Assembly: GCA_022828595.1 (NCBI GenBank)
Contig: JAKGHH010000008.1
Location: 24,916,378-24,980,377 of the forward strand
Direction: 5' to 3'
DNA: 64,000 nucleotides
Source: Nelumbo lutea
Taxonomy: Eukaryota; Streptophyta; Magnoliopsida; Proteales; Nelumbonaceae
Part shown: one piece after another, positions 35,001-47,000 of the stretch
Layout: every line of letters begins with the position of its first letter
Position numbering within the stretch: the first letter of the stretch is position 1
The notes under the pieces: generated by a model
The model's database searches: none
What the model saw: only the letters and a program-made list of their open reading frames with translations
What the model was told of the DNA's origin: nothing
Position numbers and translations under genes: made by a program

Positions 35001-38000
35001 GAGAAGTTTGTTGATCGTATGTTGCATCTGACTTGCAGCTTGCTGATGTTCTTACAAAAGGTGTTGCAAGAAACAAGCTGGAGCATGATCTACTCAAATT
35101 GGGAATGTGTGACATTTATTCCCAACTTGAGGGGGCGTGTTGAGTTTTTTGGCTGATATTACTTGTTTTATTTACATAGCATAGTTAGGGAGTTATTGGG
35201 CTTTAGGCCCATTAGTTTATGTTTTAAGTTAAGAGTGCTTATTCAGTTCTTACAAGTAGCCAACTTACTAAGGGCATACTTGTCTTTGTACTCTTTTTTA
35301 TTTGTGAGTATATAATCTAGTGAAAGGGGCGGCCTTACCTAATTCTGGCTTCTCCCATTCTCTTTTATCTCTCTTCTCTTTCTTTCTCTTCAAAAACCTT
35401 CTCTTCGCTTTCGTTTCTTCTTTCTTTTACAGTTTTCATATCAAAACAGGTCATCCAAACTTTTCTACTTCAACCACCGATATCAAGGAAGGGGAGGAAG
35501 GAGCCATCATTACAGTAGGAAGTGGCTCTTTAGAAATTAAAGGAGAGAAGGGGATTGCTTCGAACCTCCAAGATAAGTTATTTAGGAATGGTGTCGATTA
35601 TGAGGTTTCTGAAGTGGTTGTTGGAAAACTGGGATTGGATTTGGATCGTAGGGATAAGGAGAAGAGGTTGGCTAGAAGTGGTGAGGTTTCGGAAATTCCT
35701 AAGAATACTAGAGGTTCAAACATGCTTAACATGATTCATGTTACAAAGGTATTTTCAAGACTAAAAGATGGTTTGGTGGGAGCCGGAATGACCAATAAGT
35801 ATAAAAGAATTTACAGAAGAAAATGGATTAAAAATAACTCCCCGAGTCTTGAGAACTCGTGTCTCGAGTCATCTCTCTCTTTAGAAGGGTTTGGAAAGGT
35901 TTCCCCTATTGTGGAGTCCCAAAGGACGGAATCGAAAAGGCATAACGGTTCAGAAAAAACAAATCGATCCGATGTAATATCGAAAGAGGTTTCTACCTAA
36001 GTGAGTCAAGTAATAGTGGGGGATAAGGCAACAGAGCTAAAAGGAGTGGACTTGAAGACTCTAGTTGATAGAGAGGTGGAAACCAACAAGTCTTTGGGTT
36101 TGCTCTTTTTAGGAGGGGAGGAGTTTGCTAGAAGAGCATTTGAAACTATGGAGAAAAAAAGGAAGCTGGAAAACATGAGAAAGGTTCCAGAAGAGTTAGG
36201 GGAAGAAATTTGGGATGAGTAAGGGGGTCCAAAAAAGTTTGATGAGGCGTAAGATTGATCTACACTTAGGATCTAATTGGCTAGTGCAGTGCTTGCTGTC
36301 TTTGTGCTTTCTCATGTTTCTCTTTCTTGGTTTCTTCTTTGTTGTAGGCAGTTAGACGAAGTAGTTGGTGGGCCAAGGGGTGTTATCTTATCACCTACCT
36401 CTAGTTTGTATTCAGCTTTTCTTTTATAATAAAATCTTCTTGTTATCTATCAAAAAAAAAACAGAAAAAAAAAAACTTTCAATTCAAAGGTCAAAGCCCA
36501 CCTTAAGATCTACCTACCAAGTACCAACCAGACTACCATCCACCCTGTGTCTCTGATTTTTCTCATTATAAAATCAAACAGCTATGAACTAATTAATTAC
36601 AATCTCTCTCTCTTTGGTTGCTGGATTATTGCACTCTGTTGTTTCTTCCATCTATTTAAAGCACCCACCTTTCTTTCTGTGTTTTCTGCATTTTCCTTGC
36701 CCCCATTTTTCTACCATTTTAATCTCTTATCTGGTTATCTTGGAATACAGTTTGAGAATATGATAACCTTAGTAGAAATCACTGATTGCAGATTTAGTTG
36801 AATTCCTTGTGAAGGGAAAGAAGAAGAAGATGAAGATTTCAACAGTAGAGAAGAAAAGAGTAGGAAGTCAACCAGGATTCTTAGATTAACCCTAGCCGCC
36901 AACCCCTCATTATAATTTATACTTAACTTAAAGGATGAGATATTACAAGAATGCCCTTAGTAGGGCGGCTACTAAAGTAGCTGAACAGTCACAACTTAAA
37001 AACATAAACTAATGGGCCTAAATCCCAACAACTTCCTAACTAAATAACTTAAAATAAGAATAAAAACAACTAGGCCCAACTCAACACTCCCCTTCAAGTT
37101 GGGAGTAAATGTCACACATTCCCAACTTGCGTAATTCATGCTCCGACTTGTTCTTGGCAACACCTTTTGTGAGAACATCAGCGAGCTGCAGATCAGAAGC
37201 AATGTATGGAAGACAAACTTCTCTAGAAGTCACTCTTTCTCTGATAAAATGTCTATCCACTTCAATGTACTTAGTTCGGTCATGCTGGACTGGGTTATGG
37301 GCAATGTTAATTGCTGCCTGGTTATCACAGTACAACATCATAGGTTCTTCTGCCTGTACACCAATTTCTTCTAATAGGGAATGGATCCAGAGAAGTTTAG
37401 AAACTCCATGTGCCATGGCCCTGTATTCAGCTTCAACACTTGATCTTGCCACCGTTGTTTGTTTTTACTCTTCCACCAGACAAGGTTACCCCCAACCCCA
37501 ACAAGGGTGCACACTCCTGAAGTTGATCTCCTATCATCAAGGCACCCTGCCCAATCTGCATCTGTGTAAGCCTCTAGTTTCAACTGTTCATGATCAATAA
37601 ACAATATGCCTCTGTCCAGGTGTCCCTTCAGATAAGCAAGAATCTTGTCAACTGCCTCCAATGCTGGACTCATGGAGCATGCATGTATTGACTTACCACA
37701 CTTACTGCATAGGAAATGTCTGGTCTTGTCATACACAAGTATAGCAGCCGACCCACAAGTCTCTGATATCTCCCAATGTCCTTTACTGGCTCACCTTCTG
37801 ATGCATTGATTCTATGGTTCTGATCAATAGGGGTACTTATTGCCTTCGTTCCAAGCTTCCTTGTTTCTTGAAGAAGATCCAATGCCTAAGAAGTATCTTA
37901 GTTCTCCAAGATCCCTAATTTCAAATTCTTTATGTAGATTCCTTTTCAGACAATCAATCTCACTTAGGTCATTCCCCGTGACAACAATATCATCCACATA

Positions 38001-41000
38001 AACAATTAGGATTGACATCGAAGATCCCCTTCGCTTCACAAACAAGGTATAATCGGATTGAGCCTGAGTGTAGCCAAAAGCAATCAAGGCCTTTCTGAAT
38101 TTGTCAAACCATGCTCTGGGAGATTGTTTCAAGCCATAAAGTGACTTCTTAAGCCTGCATATCTTTCCCTTTTCAACATCACTATAGAAGCCAACAGGAA
38201 GATCCATATACACTTCCTCTTGCAGATCCCCATTTAGAAAAGCATTATTCACATCAAGTTGATACAACGGCCAAGAGTATGTGGCAGCAAGAGAAAGAAG
38301 TATCCGAACAAAGGTCATCTTTGCAACTGGTGTAAAGGTCTCTAAGTAATCAGTGCCATAGGTCTGTGTGTACCCTTTTGCAACAAGTCTGGCCTTGTAC
38401 ATTTCTATACTTCCATCTGCCTTATATTTTACCATGTAAACCCATCTGCATCCAACTGTCTCCTTGCACTCTGGTAGATCCACAATGTCCCATGTCTGAT
38501 TCTTAATCAAAGCTTCCATCTCTTCCTGCATAGTTGTCTTCCACTCAAGTTTGGAGAGAGCCTCACTAACACCCTTGGGTGACACAGAGTCAAGAGAGGA
38601 AAGAAAAGCACGGTAGAAAGGAGAAAGTCCACTGTAGGATAAGTACTGTAAAATACAATGAGCAATACACTTTCTCTTCCCTTTTCTAAGAGTAATAGGA
38701 AGATTGAGGTGATCTGTAATAGGGTCTGTAGAATTAATGGGAACTGAAACAGTAGCGGGATTAAGAGGAATACCTAAATCCATGTCAGCTGAATTTGGAG
38801 TCTCCAAAGAACCAACAGGAAGTGATGTGAGTTTTGCTGTAGTGGAATCAACCTCCCTATGAAGTCTCTATCATGAGTAATGCTGAGAAGAAGGACGCAA
38901 AGGAGGTGGTAAGGTAGGTGACACAGGAGGGTCAAGTACAGGAGTAGACACAAGGACTGAAACTGGGAGAGGAATAGACTGCTAACTCACTTCCCCAAAA
39001 CACTCCCCCTGAGAAGGATTCTTTGAGAAAAGTATGTGGATTCAAAAAAGGTGACATCCATGGTAACATACCGGCTCCCAAAGATTGGATCATAACAGCA
39101 GTATCCTTTTTGATTTTCTGCATATCCAAGGAAGACACACTTCTTTGCCTCGGGATCAAAGCTTCGAGCGGTGGGGACCAAGGATATGTGCGAAACAGAC
39201 ACACCCAAACACCCTGAGAGGAATATGAAACATCTCCCCCTCAGGAAAAAGGAGACTAAATGGGGTGTTGAATCCAAGTATATGAGAGGGCACCCTATTA
39301 ATCAGATATACTACTGTGAGAACTGCATCACCCCAAAACCGAACTAGAACTGTAAATGTGATCATCATGCTTCTTGCAATCTCAACAATGTGTCTGCTCT
39401 TCCTTTCTGCAACACTATTCTACTATGGATTGTAGGGAAAACTGCTTTGATGGACAACACCATATTCTAACAGATATGAGGCAAGGTGTTTTTCAAAATA
39501 TTCCCTGGCATTGTCTGATCTAAACACCTTTATTCTTGTTCCAAACTGTGATAACACCATCTGATGAAATTGCCTCACCAAGGATGGTACTTCATTACGG
39601 GATCTCACCAGGTAAATCCAAGAGTATCGTGAGAAATCATCCACAAATAAGAGAAAATATCGATAGCCTCCCATAGAAGGAACATGGTAAGGTCCCCACA
39701 CATCAGAATGAATAACATCAAAAGAAGAAGAACATCTTTTATTACTGGGTTTAAATGAATGTCTACAATGCTTTCCAAGTTGACAACCTTCACACTCCAG
39801 ACTTAACAAACTAACAAACTCAAAAAGTTTTGGAAACAAAAGACTCAAAGAAGAAAAAAGTAAATGGCCCAAATGATTATGCCAAAGCATAATTTGACCC
39901 AGAGACCCTCACTTACTATCCCTGCTGACATGATGACTTTGATGAGGAGGAAGTACATCAAGGAGGTAGATTCCATTCACTTCACGACCACTCCCAATCG
40001 TCCTCTTTAAATCCATATCCTACAAAATACAATGACTAGGAGAAAAAATTACTGAGCAATTCAGGTTCTTAATCAAACTACTAATAGATAACAAATTAGT
40101 GCTCAATTTAGGAACATGAAGGACAGAGGGAATGGAAATAGAATCACTAATCTTGACAGATCCACTCCCAACAATGGGAACATGGGATCCATCAGCTATG
40201 AGACCCTATCTCTGCCAAAATAGAGCTGGTAAGAAGAAAAAATAGTAGAGTTATGGGTCATGTGCTCTGAGGCTCTAGAATCTATAATCCAAGGAGGTCC
40301 CTCCTTACTTGAAGTAGAAACATAATTTGCAGTGACATGTGAACTATCTATGTGAGCAAAGGAAGTAGAGTGGACTCCACCAGTACCACCTGTACCTTGT
40401 TGTCCGCTTGCTGCTAAACTGGAAATGGTTGTATCCCGTTAGTTTAGAAGTTGCCCATACCTCTCAAGTTCGGCCCTTACTGCAACAACTGCAACAGACT
40501 CCAGAGCAGTTGTAGTAGGAGCCGGAATGTCACCAGTAACTGCCATGTGAGCATTTCCCTTCTTATTTTTCAGTCTATTCGGCACAAGATGTGGGTGAAG
40601 CTTCCAGCAAGTATCTCTTGTGTATTTAGGGTTCTTACAGTAGTCACAGATCAAATCTCTTTTATCTTCTTTCTTGATTTCACTGCCACCCCGATCTCCA
40701 CTTTGTTTAGGTTTCACAGTACTCACCATGGCAGACTGATCAAAAACAAGATTTTTCATCATCACATCTCTCCTACTCTCCTCCCCTGACACAAAGGCAT
40801 ATGCCTTGGAGAGGGTAACACTGTCCCTGGAAAGAAGATGTTGTCTTGCAATATCATACTCAGGATTAAGGCCGGCAAGAAATTCAAACACCCTATACTT
40901 CTCTAGATGTTTTTGATAGGTAGTTGCATCCTTAGTGGTTTCCCAAGCAAATGTCTCTAAATGGTCAATCTCCTACCACAGGGTTTTAAGGGCTGAAAAA

Positions 41001-44000
41001 TAGGTTGCAACAAGTCCATAAAAAATTTTTATAGACCATATTTCCTGCCTTGTAGAAATAATCTGATTTATCAACTAATAAGCCCTAGCAACATTCTCCC
41101 TCAGTGAATAGGTTTCTACAACCCCATCCTATATTTCCTTAACTGTATTTGCCCATAAAAACTTTTTACTTATATGGGGCAACATGGAGTTACACAACCA
41201 AGTCATCACCATATAATTCTCTTGTACCCACTGGGAGTTGCTAGTTTCGGGTTTCACTTCTTCACCAGTGATATACCCTAATTTCCCACGAGCACCAATG
41301 GCCATCTTTGCAGATTGTGACCATTCTAAGTAATTTGCACCATCCAACCTAACTGTAGTAATGGTCCCAATCCCGAAAAGGTCTCCAACACCTCCTTCCA
41401 CTGGTTCCATTTCACTCTGGGCTTATTTTCAACTCTGTGACCCTCCATGCTTGTCAAAAAGTGTAAAGAAAATAACTGAAATATGCAAGATCAAACGAAA
41501 CACTTCTGGAACCAACACCTTTCTGGTGTCCTAAACTATCTTCCCACAAAAGATTCCTTTTCTGCGGGACGGGAGAAAAGAGAGAAGAGGCAGCCGCTCT
41601 CTCTAGAAGCCTCCAAATCAAGTAGGACTTAAACTGCCTGCCCCCTACAAAAAACTCCAAGGAACCCTAAAAAATTAGGGCGCCACTTCCTAGGTCAAAA
41701 TTGAAGAGTCCAACAAAAACAGGACTCTTCCCCTTTCTCCATTTTTTCCTGATTTTGATGAGAAACCCTAGACCAGCTACAGGGCAAACAGATCCACCAA
41801 AAAATCCAAAAACTGGGCTTACCTGAGATCTTCGATCAACCTCTTAAATCACCATGCAGTCGGCCGATCTAGGGCTGCATGAGAAAACAACTCAAGGAAC
41901 CTTCGGCCTACTCTGATACCAAGTAGAAATCACTGATTGCAGATTTAGTTGAATTCCTTGTGAAGGGAAAGAAGAAGAAGATGAAGATTTCAGCAGTAAA
42001 GAAAAAAAGAGGAGAAGAAAAGAGTAGGAAGTCAACCAGGATTCTTAGATTAACCCTAACCGCCAACCCTCATTATAATTTATACTTAACTTAAAGGATG
42101 AGATATTACAAGAATGCCCTTAGTAGGGCGGCTACTAAAGTAGCTGAACAGTCACAACTTAAAAACATAAACTAATGGGCCTAAAGCCCAACAACTTCCT
42201 AACTAAATAACTTAAAATAAGAATAAAAACAAAAAAGCCCAACTCAACAACCTTAAATGGACAGATTAGTAAATTTATCTTCTCCATCAACTCTGTTAAT
42301 GGGAAAGAGCCCCCCCCCCAAAAGTACAGGGTGGTAATCTGTAATTTACCCTTTTTAATAGTGAAGTGGAACAACACAATGACCATCTTACATTTTGTTG
42401 AATATATTTCTTGATAATGCTATAATTTTAAACCAGTTAACTTTATTCATAAGAATGCAAACAGCAACATACTGCACAAGAAGAAAGATGCTACTTTTAT
42501 ATTGTTCCCTCTATGTACCATTATTCCTAATGCTGGAAAGAAAATATATTGCCTTGTGGTTTTCATACTCCAACTTTGGATTTTACTAGTAGGCTAAAAT
42601 ATAAGTCTATCAGAAAGGATGAAATCCATATAATGACATCTAGAGAGTTAGAAAAATGACTTCCTCGAAAACACAGCATGGAAATGACAGGACATGAGGG
42701 CATCATTAGTGTTACAAATGGATTAGATGCCCAAAGATCTTTGATCCGGCATGGAAATGTTGTAGTTAAACAAAAAATAGAAATTGATTTAGAAATATAT
42801 AAATTAATATTCAGAAGAAAACTACACCAAAATGCAAGACAACACAGCATATATGTAATAAATTGCAAACACTAGAATACAAAATACAAAATACAACCAA
42901 AAATGAAATATATAAAAAAGAAAATGGTATGGCACAACAAAACATGCTACATGGCATGTAGGATACGAGTACACGCATGTTACATGCTGTAGATGGTGCA
43001 TAACCAAAACATGCCACGCATCTATATCATTTGTGACTAGTTTTGCACTGATTTGGATGATGTTGTCAGAATCTAATTCTTATTTGATAATCTGACTTGG
43101 TATAATGGGAAAAGATGGATTCACAGTGTTTCGAATGCTGCTACAGTAACCCGAACCAGGAAGTGAAGGAAGAAGAAGAGGAAGAAGAAGAAGGAAATAA
43201 GGGTTTGTCGAAATCTGATGGACTACCCATCCAGTCGACCCCCTTAATCTTTATTAGAGTCTAATAATCTTTTACAAAGACTAAATTTCCCATACTTAAG
43301 TGTGGGGCAGAGTACTCTAATAAAACTGCCACATAAGCAAACTACTTAACACACATAAGATGACTAAACTACCCCTATTCGGCTCACTTTAACACTCCCC
43401 CTCAAGCTGGAGAATATATGTCATATAATCCCAGCTTGTTACATAGGAAGTTCACTTTCCCTGAGGTTAGAGATTTTGTAAACAAATCTGCCCACTGATC
43501 ATTCGAGCCCACATGTTCTGTATTTATCTCTCCAGCAAGAACCTTCTCCCTCACAAAGTGGCAATCAACCTTTATGTGCTTTGTTCTCTCATGAAAGACA
43601 GGGTTGGATGAGATATGGAGTGCAGCTTGATTGTCACTGTACAATGTCATAGGTTTATCCATGTGAAACCCAATTTCTTTTAGGAGATTCCTCAATCACA
43701 CTAATTCACAAGTAGTGTGAGCCATGGCCCTATACTCGGCTTCAGCACTGCTTCTAGCCACAAGATTTCCTCCAAGAAATGTGCAATAGCCTATAGTAGA
43801 TCTTCTGTCATTCACTGAGCCTGCCCAATCTGCATTTGTATACCCAACTACTTCAAGTTTTCCTCCTGGTTTATACAATAGCCCACTGCCTGGTGCTCCT
43901 TTCAAATACCTTACAATTCTAAGAACTGCATCCCAGTGAGGTATACGAGGGTTCTGCATGAATTGGCTCACCACACTGACTACAAAAGAGATGTCGGGTC

Positions 44001-47000
44001 TCGTAACAATCAGATAGTTCAGCTTTCCCACTAGTCGTCTATATCTTTCAGGATCTTCAAATACTTCTCCTGTATCACTGCTCAACTTAACATTTGGTTT
44101 CATAGGGTTCTCAGCCGGTTTTGCACCTAACAGTCCCGTTTCTTCCAATAGATCAAGAACATATTTCCTTTGGCACAGATTTACTCCTTGTTTTGATCTG
44201 GCAACTTCTATTCCCAAGAAATATTTTAATGTTCCAAGGTCTTTTGTTTGAAAATGATTTTGCAGAAATACCTTTAGTTTGTCAATCCCCAATTTATCAC
44301 TGCCAGTGATGACAATATCATCCACATAGACCACCAATAAGATCTTCCCAGCTTTTGAGTCATAGCTGAACACAAAGTGATCAACCTGGCGTTGCTTCAT
44401 TCCAAAACTCTTCACCACTTCGCTGAACTTCCCGAACCAAACACGTGGTGATTGCTTCAACCCATAAATTGCCTTCTTCAGTCTGCACACCTTACCATCC
44501 TCCCCCTGAGCAACAAACCCAGGTGGTTGCTCCATATATACCTCCTCCACCAGATCACCATGGAGGAAGGCATTTTTTATGTCAAGTTGAAACAGAGGCC
44601 AATCATACATAACTGCCAGGGAAATTAGTACACAAATAGAACCAATCTTAGCCACCGAAGAGAATGTCTCCATGTAGTCCACTCCATACAACTGTGAGTA
44701 ACCTTTAGCAACAAGTCTGGCCTTCAGACGCTCTACACTACCATCTGGCAAGTGTTTCACAATATACACCCATTTACAGCCCATAGCATGCTTACCAGGT
44801 GGGAGAGTAGTAAGTTCCCACGTTTGAGTATGTTGAAGAGCAAAAAGTTCCTCCTCCATTGCCTGCCGCCACCCAGGTGAACTAAGAGCTTCTTGAACAT
44901 TGTTAGGTATGGAAATAGAGGAAAAAAGTGAAACAAAGTGGCGATGTGAGGTTGAAAGACGAGATAAAGAAACAAAATTGGAAATGGGATGGAGGGTAGA
45001 ACTGCGTTTACCTTTTCGTAAGGCAATGGGTAGGTCAAGGTCTGAAGGTTCAACAATAGGAGCCATGAAAAAGGACTCAACTTACGACTCTCAACTCTTG
45101 GACTGAAAGACACACGGCGATGTTTCCCAAACTGACATGACTCACATTGCAAAACTGACAAATGACTCAATGACGGAACCAATATCTTGAGAGCCTTGAG
45201 AGATGGATGTCCCAGTCGCAATGCCATTGTAGAGGAGTAAGTGAAGTCTGAAGAGCAATTGAAGATCCACCACCGTCAAGATAATACAATCCACCAGCTT
45301 CATGCCCCCACCAATCTTCTTCCCCGTCTTGTGATCCTGAAAAACACAAGTGGAAGAAAAGAAGGTAACAGAACAGTTAAGAGCTTTGGTTATTTTACTA
45401 ACAGACATAAGATTGAATGGAAACTTAGGTACATATAAAACAAATGATAAGGGCACAGAAGCCATGTCAACATTACCAACACCACAGATGGGAGATGAGG
45501 ACCCATTGGCAAGAGTTCGGTTCACTCAAGCCATATGATCTGAGGCTCCATAGTCAATAATCCAGGGAGAGGTTTTAAATGACATGCAAGCAATACTTGA
45601 GTGGGCAAGTGTGGCAGTGGTATGCTGTGAAGTAGTTTGAAGGAACCGTTCATACTCATCACGCGGTACACTCACCATCTCCCTCCCAGAAGTAGATGTA
45701 GATGTGGAAGGAGTTCGGTCTTCCTGTTTACTGTCACTGATGTCAACTTCACCTGCTACAACATGATTAGTCCATTTGGAGGGAGGGCCATGTAGGTCAT
45801 AACAGATATTCACTGTGTGTCCTTCCCTACCACAACGAGTACACTTCCTTTCAGAGTTATTCCTCCCTCTGCCACGGCCTCCCCCTGAGTCACGACCACC
45901 CCGACCAATCATGGAGCTGCCACGGCCACCCCGGGAGGCATGTCCTCCCCCTCTTGTACTGTGTCCACCTCCTCTAGCTGTCACAAGTGCTGATCTATCA
46001 GACTGTGTGGGAGTCTCTGTCTGTCCCAAAGAGATTCTGCAAAGCCGTGAGAATACTTCCTCAAGTGTAGGAAGGGTGGAGCTCTCTAATATTTGGGCTC
46101 TAACTGGTTCATACTCCGGTTTCAGCCCAACCAAAAATCTTGTAACATCTAGTTGTTCCCTTTGCTGTTGCTGAACTTTAATATCTGGAGTGAGGGGATG
46201 ATAGACATTGAGTTCATTCCTTATATTCTTCATGCTGGCATAGTACTCTTCTAGTGTTTTGTTTCCTTGCTGCAAATCAAAGTACTCCTGATTGATATAC
46301 TCCCGTTGTGTTATCTTGTCCAGAATACAACTTCTTAGCATGTTCCCATATATCCTTAGTCGTATCAAGAAACATGAAGTTGGCACTAATTTTTGGTTCC
46401 ATACTGTTCCATAGCCAAGTCATGATTTGAGCATCTTCTTGTTCCCAATCATCAAACCCTAGGGAGTCAGCCGATGGTTTCTCATCCTTTATGTGCTTCA
46501 CTTTCCTCTTTGCCTTGAGGAAAACTTCCACAGATTTAGCCCATGGAACATAGTTCTCCCCATTCAGTTTAATTGAGGTCATCTGTACACCTAGGTAGTC
46601 AGGGGAAACCACCACACTAGGTTTCTGATCATTACACCCATCTCCTATTGCTGCCATGGTACCTTTCACAGTTGCCTCTAACCTGAATTCTCAGCAACAA
46701 GCTGACTGCTGTTATCCAGAAATTGATGTTCCAGCACTTATAGCAACCCCTAAACACAACAGTGGATACACACGCCTTGTTCTTACTCACACTACTGCTG
46801 ATTTCACAACACCACGAACCACATAAGAATCAATTTAACACTTCAGTAATCACATGTAAGCCCTCTTACAACCATTCAATAAGGATTGTGCCACACAACC
46901 ACCACAACATAGTCAAACCTGTTGCACCCAGTTCAGACTAGTTTAACACTTTTAAGAGGGCCAAAACACAACCACAAAAGTTCGGCTAGGTCACAGCATT

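Larger units (their letters stand above)
30716..35469 (+). mobile_element. Copia I: Ty1/copia retrotransposon, internally deleted
   Basis: LTRs are 30716-31049 and 35138-35469. Target duplications TCGAC (30711-30715) and TCAAC (35470-35474) differ by one transition. The primer binding site after the 5' LTR is TAGTATGAGAGC, a diverged copy of the initiator-Met-tRNA site TGGTATCAGAGC. A polypurine tract (GAGGGGGCG) precedes the 3' LTR. Order gag-protease-integrase-RT-RNase H, as in copia. The region between the RT motif YVDD and the last part of RNase H is deleted. It sits inside an L1. The two LTRs differ at a few percent of sites, more than in Copia II, so it is the older of the two related copies. 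Confidence 0.92.
29462..36222 (+). pseudogene. L1 ORF1 (DUF4283 protein), broken and interrupted
   Basis: Part 1 (29462-30715) encodes a DUF4283-like domain: [44 protein letters not shown], a TAG at about 29699, then [32 protein letters not shown]4283 with this WxR.LGLPLHxW pattern is the nucleic-acid-binding ORF1 of plant L1 elements. Part 2 (35475-36000, continuing to 36222 after a TAA) is lysine- and serine-rich tail. Across the Copia I insertion the frame resumes exactly once one target duplication is removed ([15 protein letters not shown]). Several stops and frameshifts make it non-functional. Confidence 0.7.
29443..36473 (+). mobile_element. L1-type LINE (ORF1-only) split by Copia I
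   Basis: The 18-bp sequence AACTTTCAATTCAAAGGT occurs directly before (29425-29442) and after (36474-36491) this block. The block ends in TAATAAAATCTTCTTGTTATC plus an A-rich tail (36451-36473), as L1 insertions do. Excluding Copia I, the LINE is about 2.3 kb and shows only an ORF1 with a DUF4283-type domain; no endonuclease or reverse transcriptase is visible, so it needed helper functions or has an internal deletion. Confidence 0.85.
36771..42249 (-). mobile_element. Copia II: near-complete Ty1/copia retrotransposon
   Basis: LTRs at 36771-37086 (3' LTR) and 41922-42249 (5' LTR), flanked by a perfect target duplication ACCTT (36766-36770 and 42250-42254). On the minus strand the primer binding site is TGGTATCAGAGTAGG directly after the 5' LTR, and the polypurine tract AAGGGGAG directly precedes the 3' LTR. 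It is the same family as Copia I by LTR and protein. The LTRs differ by a small indel near 41995 and only a handful of substitutions, so it is younger than Copia I. All copia domains are present, but frames are broken. Confidence 0.93.
28579..42363. mobile_element. TIR element (about 1.25 kb) containing nested L1 and copia insertions
   Basis: Left end AAATTACAGATTACCACCCT (28582 onward); the reverse complement of the right end (near 42330-42350) is TAAATTACAGATTACCACCC. Immediately outside are direct repeats AAGTAGAACAACACAAT (28562-28578) and AAGTGGAACAACACAAT (42364-42380), with one mismatch. Removing the L1 insertion (29443-36491) and Copia II (36771-42254) leaves three pieces totalling about 1.25 kb, consistent with one old non-autonomous DNA transposon. 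The ends resemble MULE-type termini (GGGTAAATTACA), but a 17-bp duplication is long for that superfamily, so the class is uncertain. Confidence 0.55.

Noticed and set aside
43696..45066. 456-codon open frame as a host gene
   Set aside because: RT and RNase H motifs, LTRs and primer binding site show it is the end of Copia III pol.
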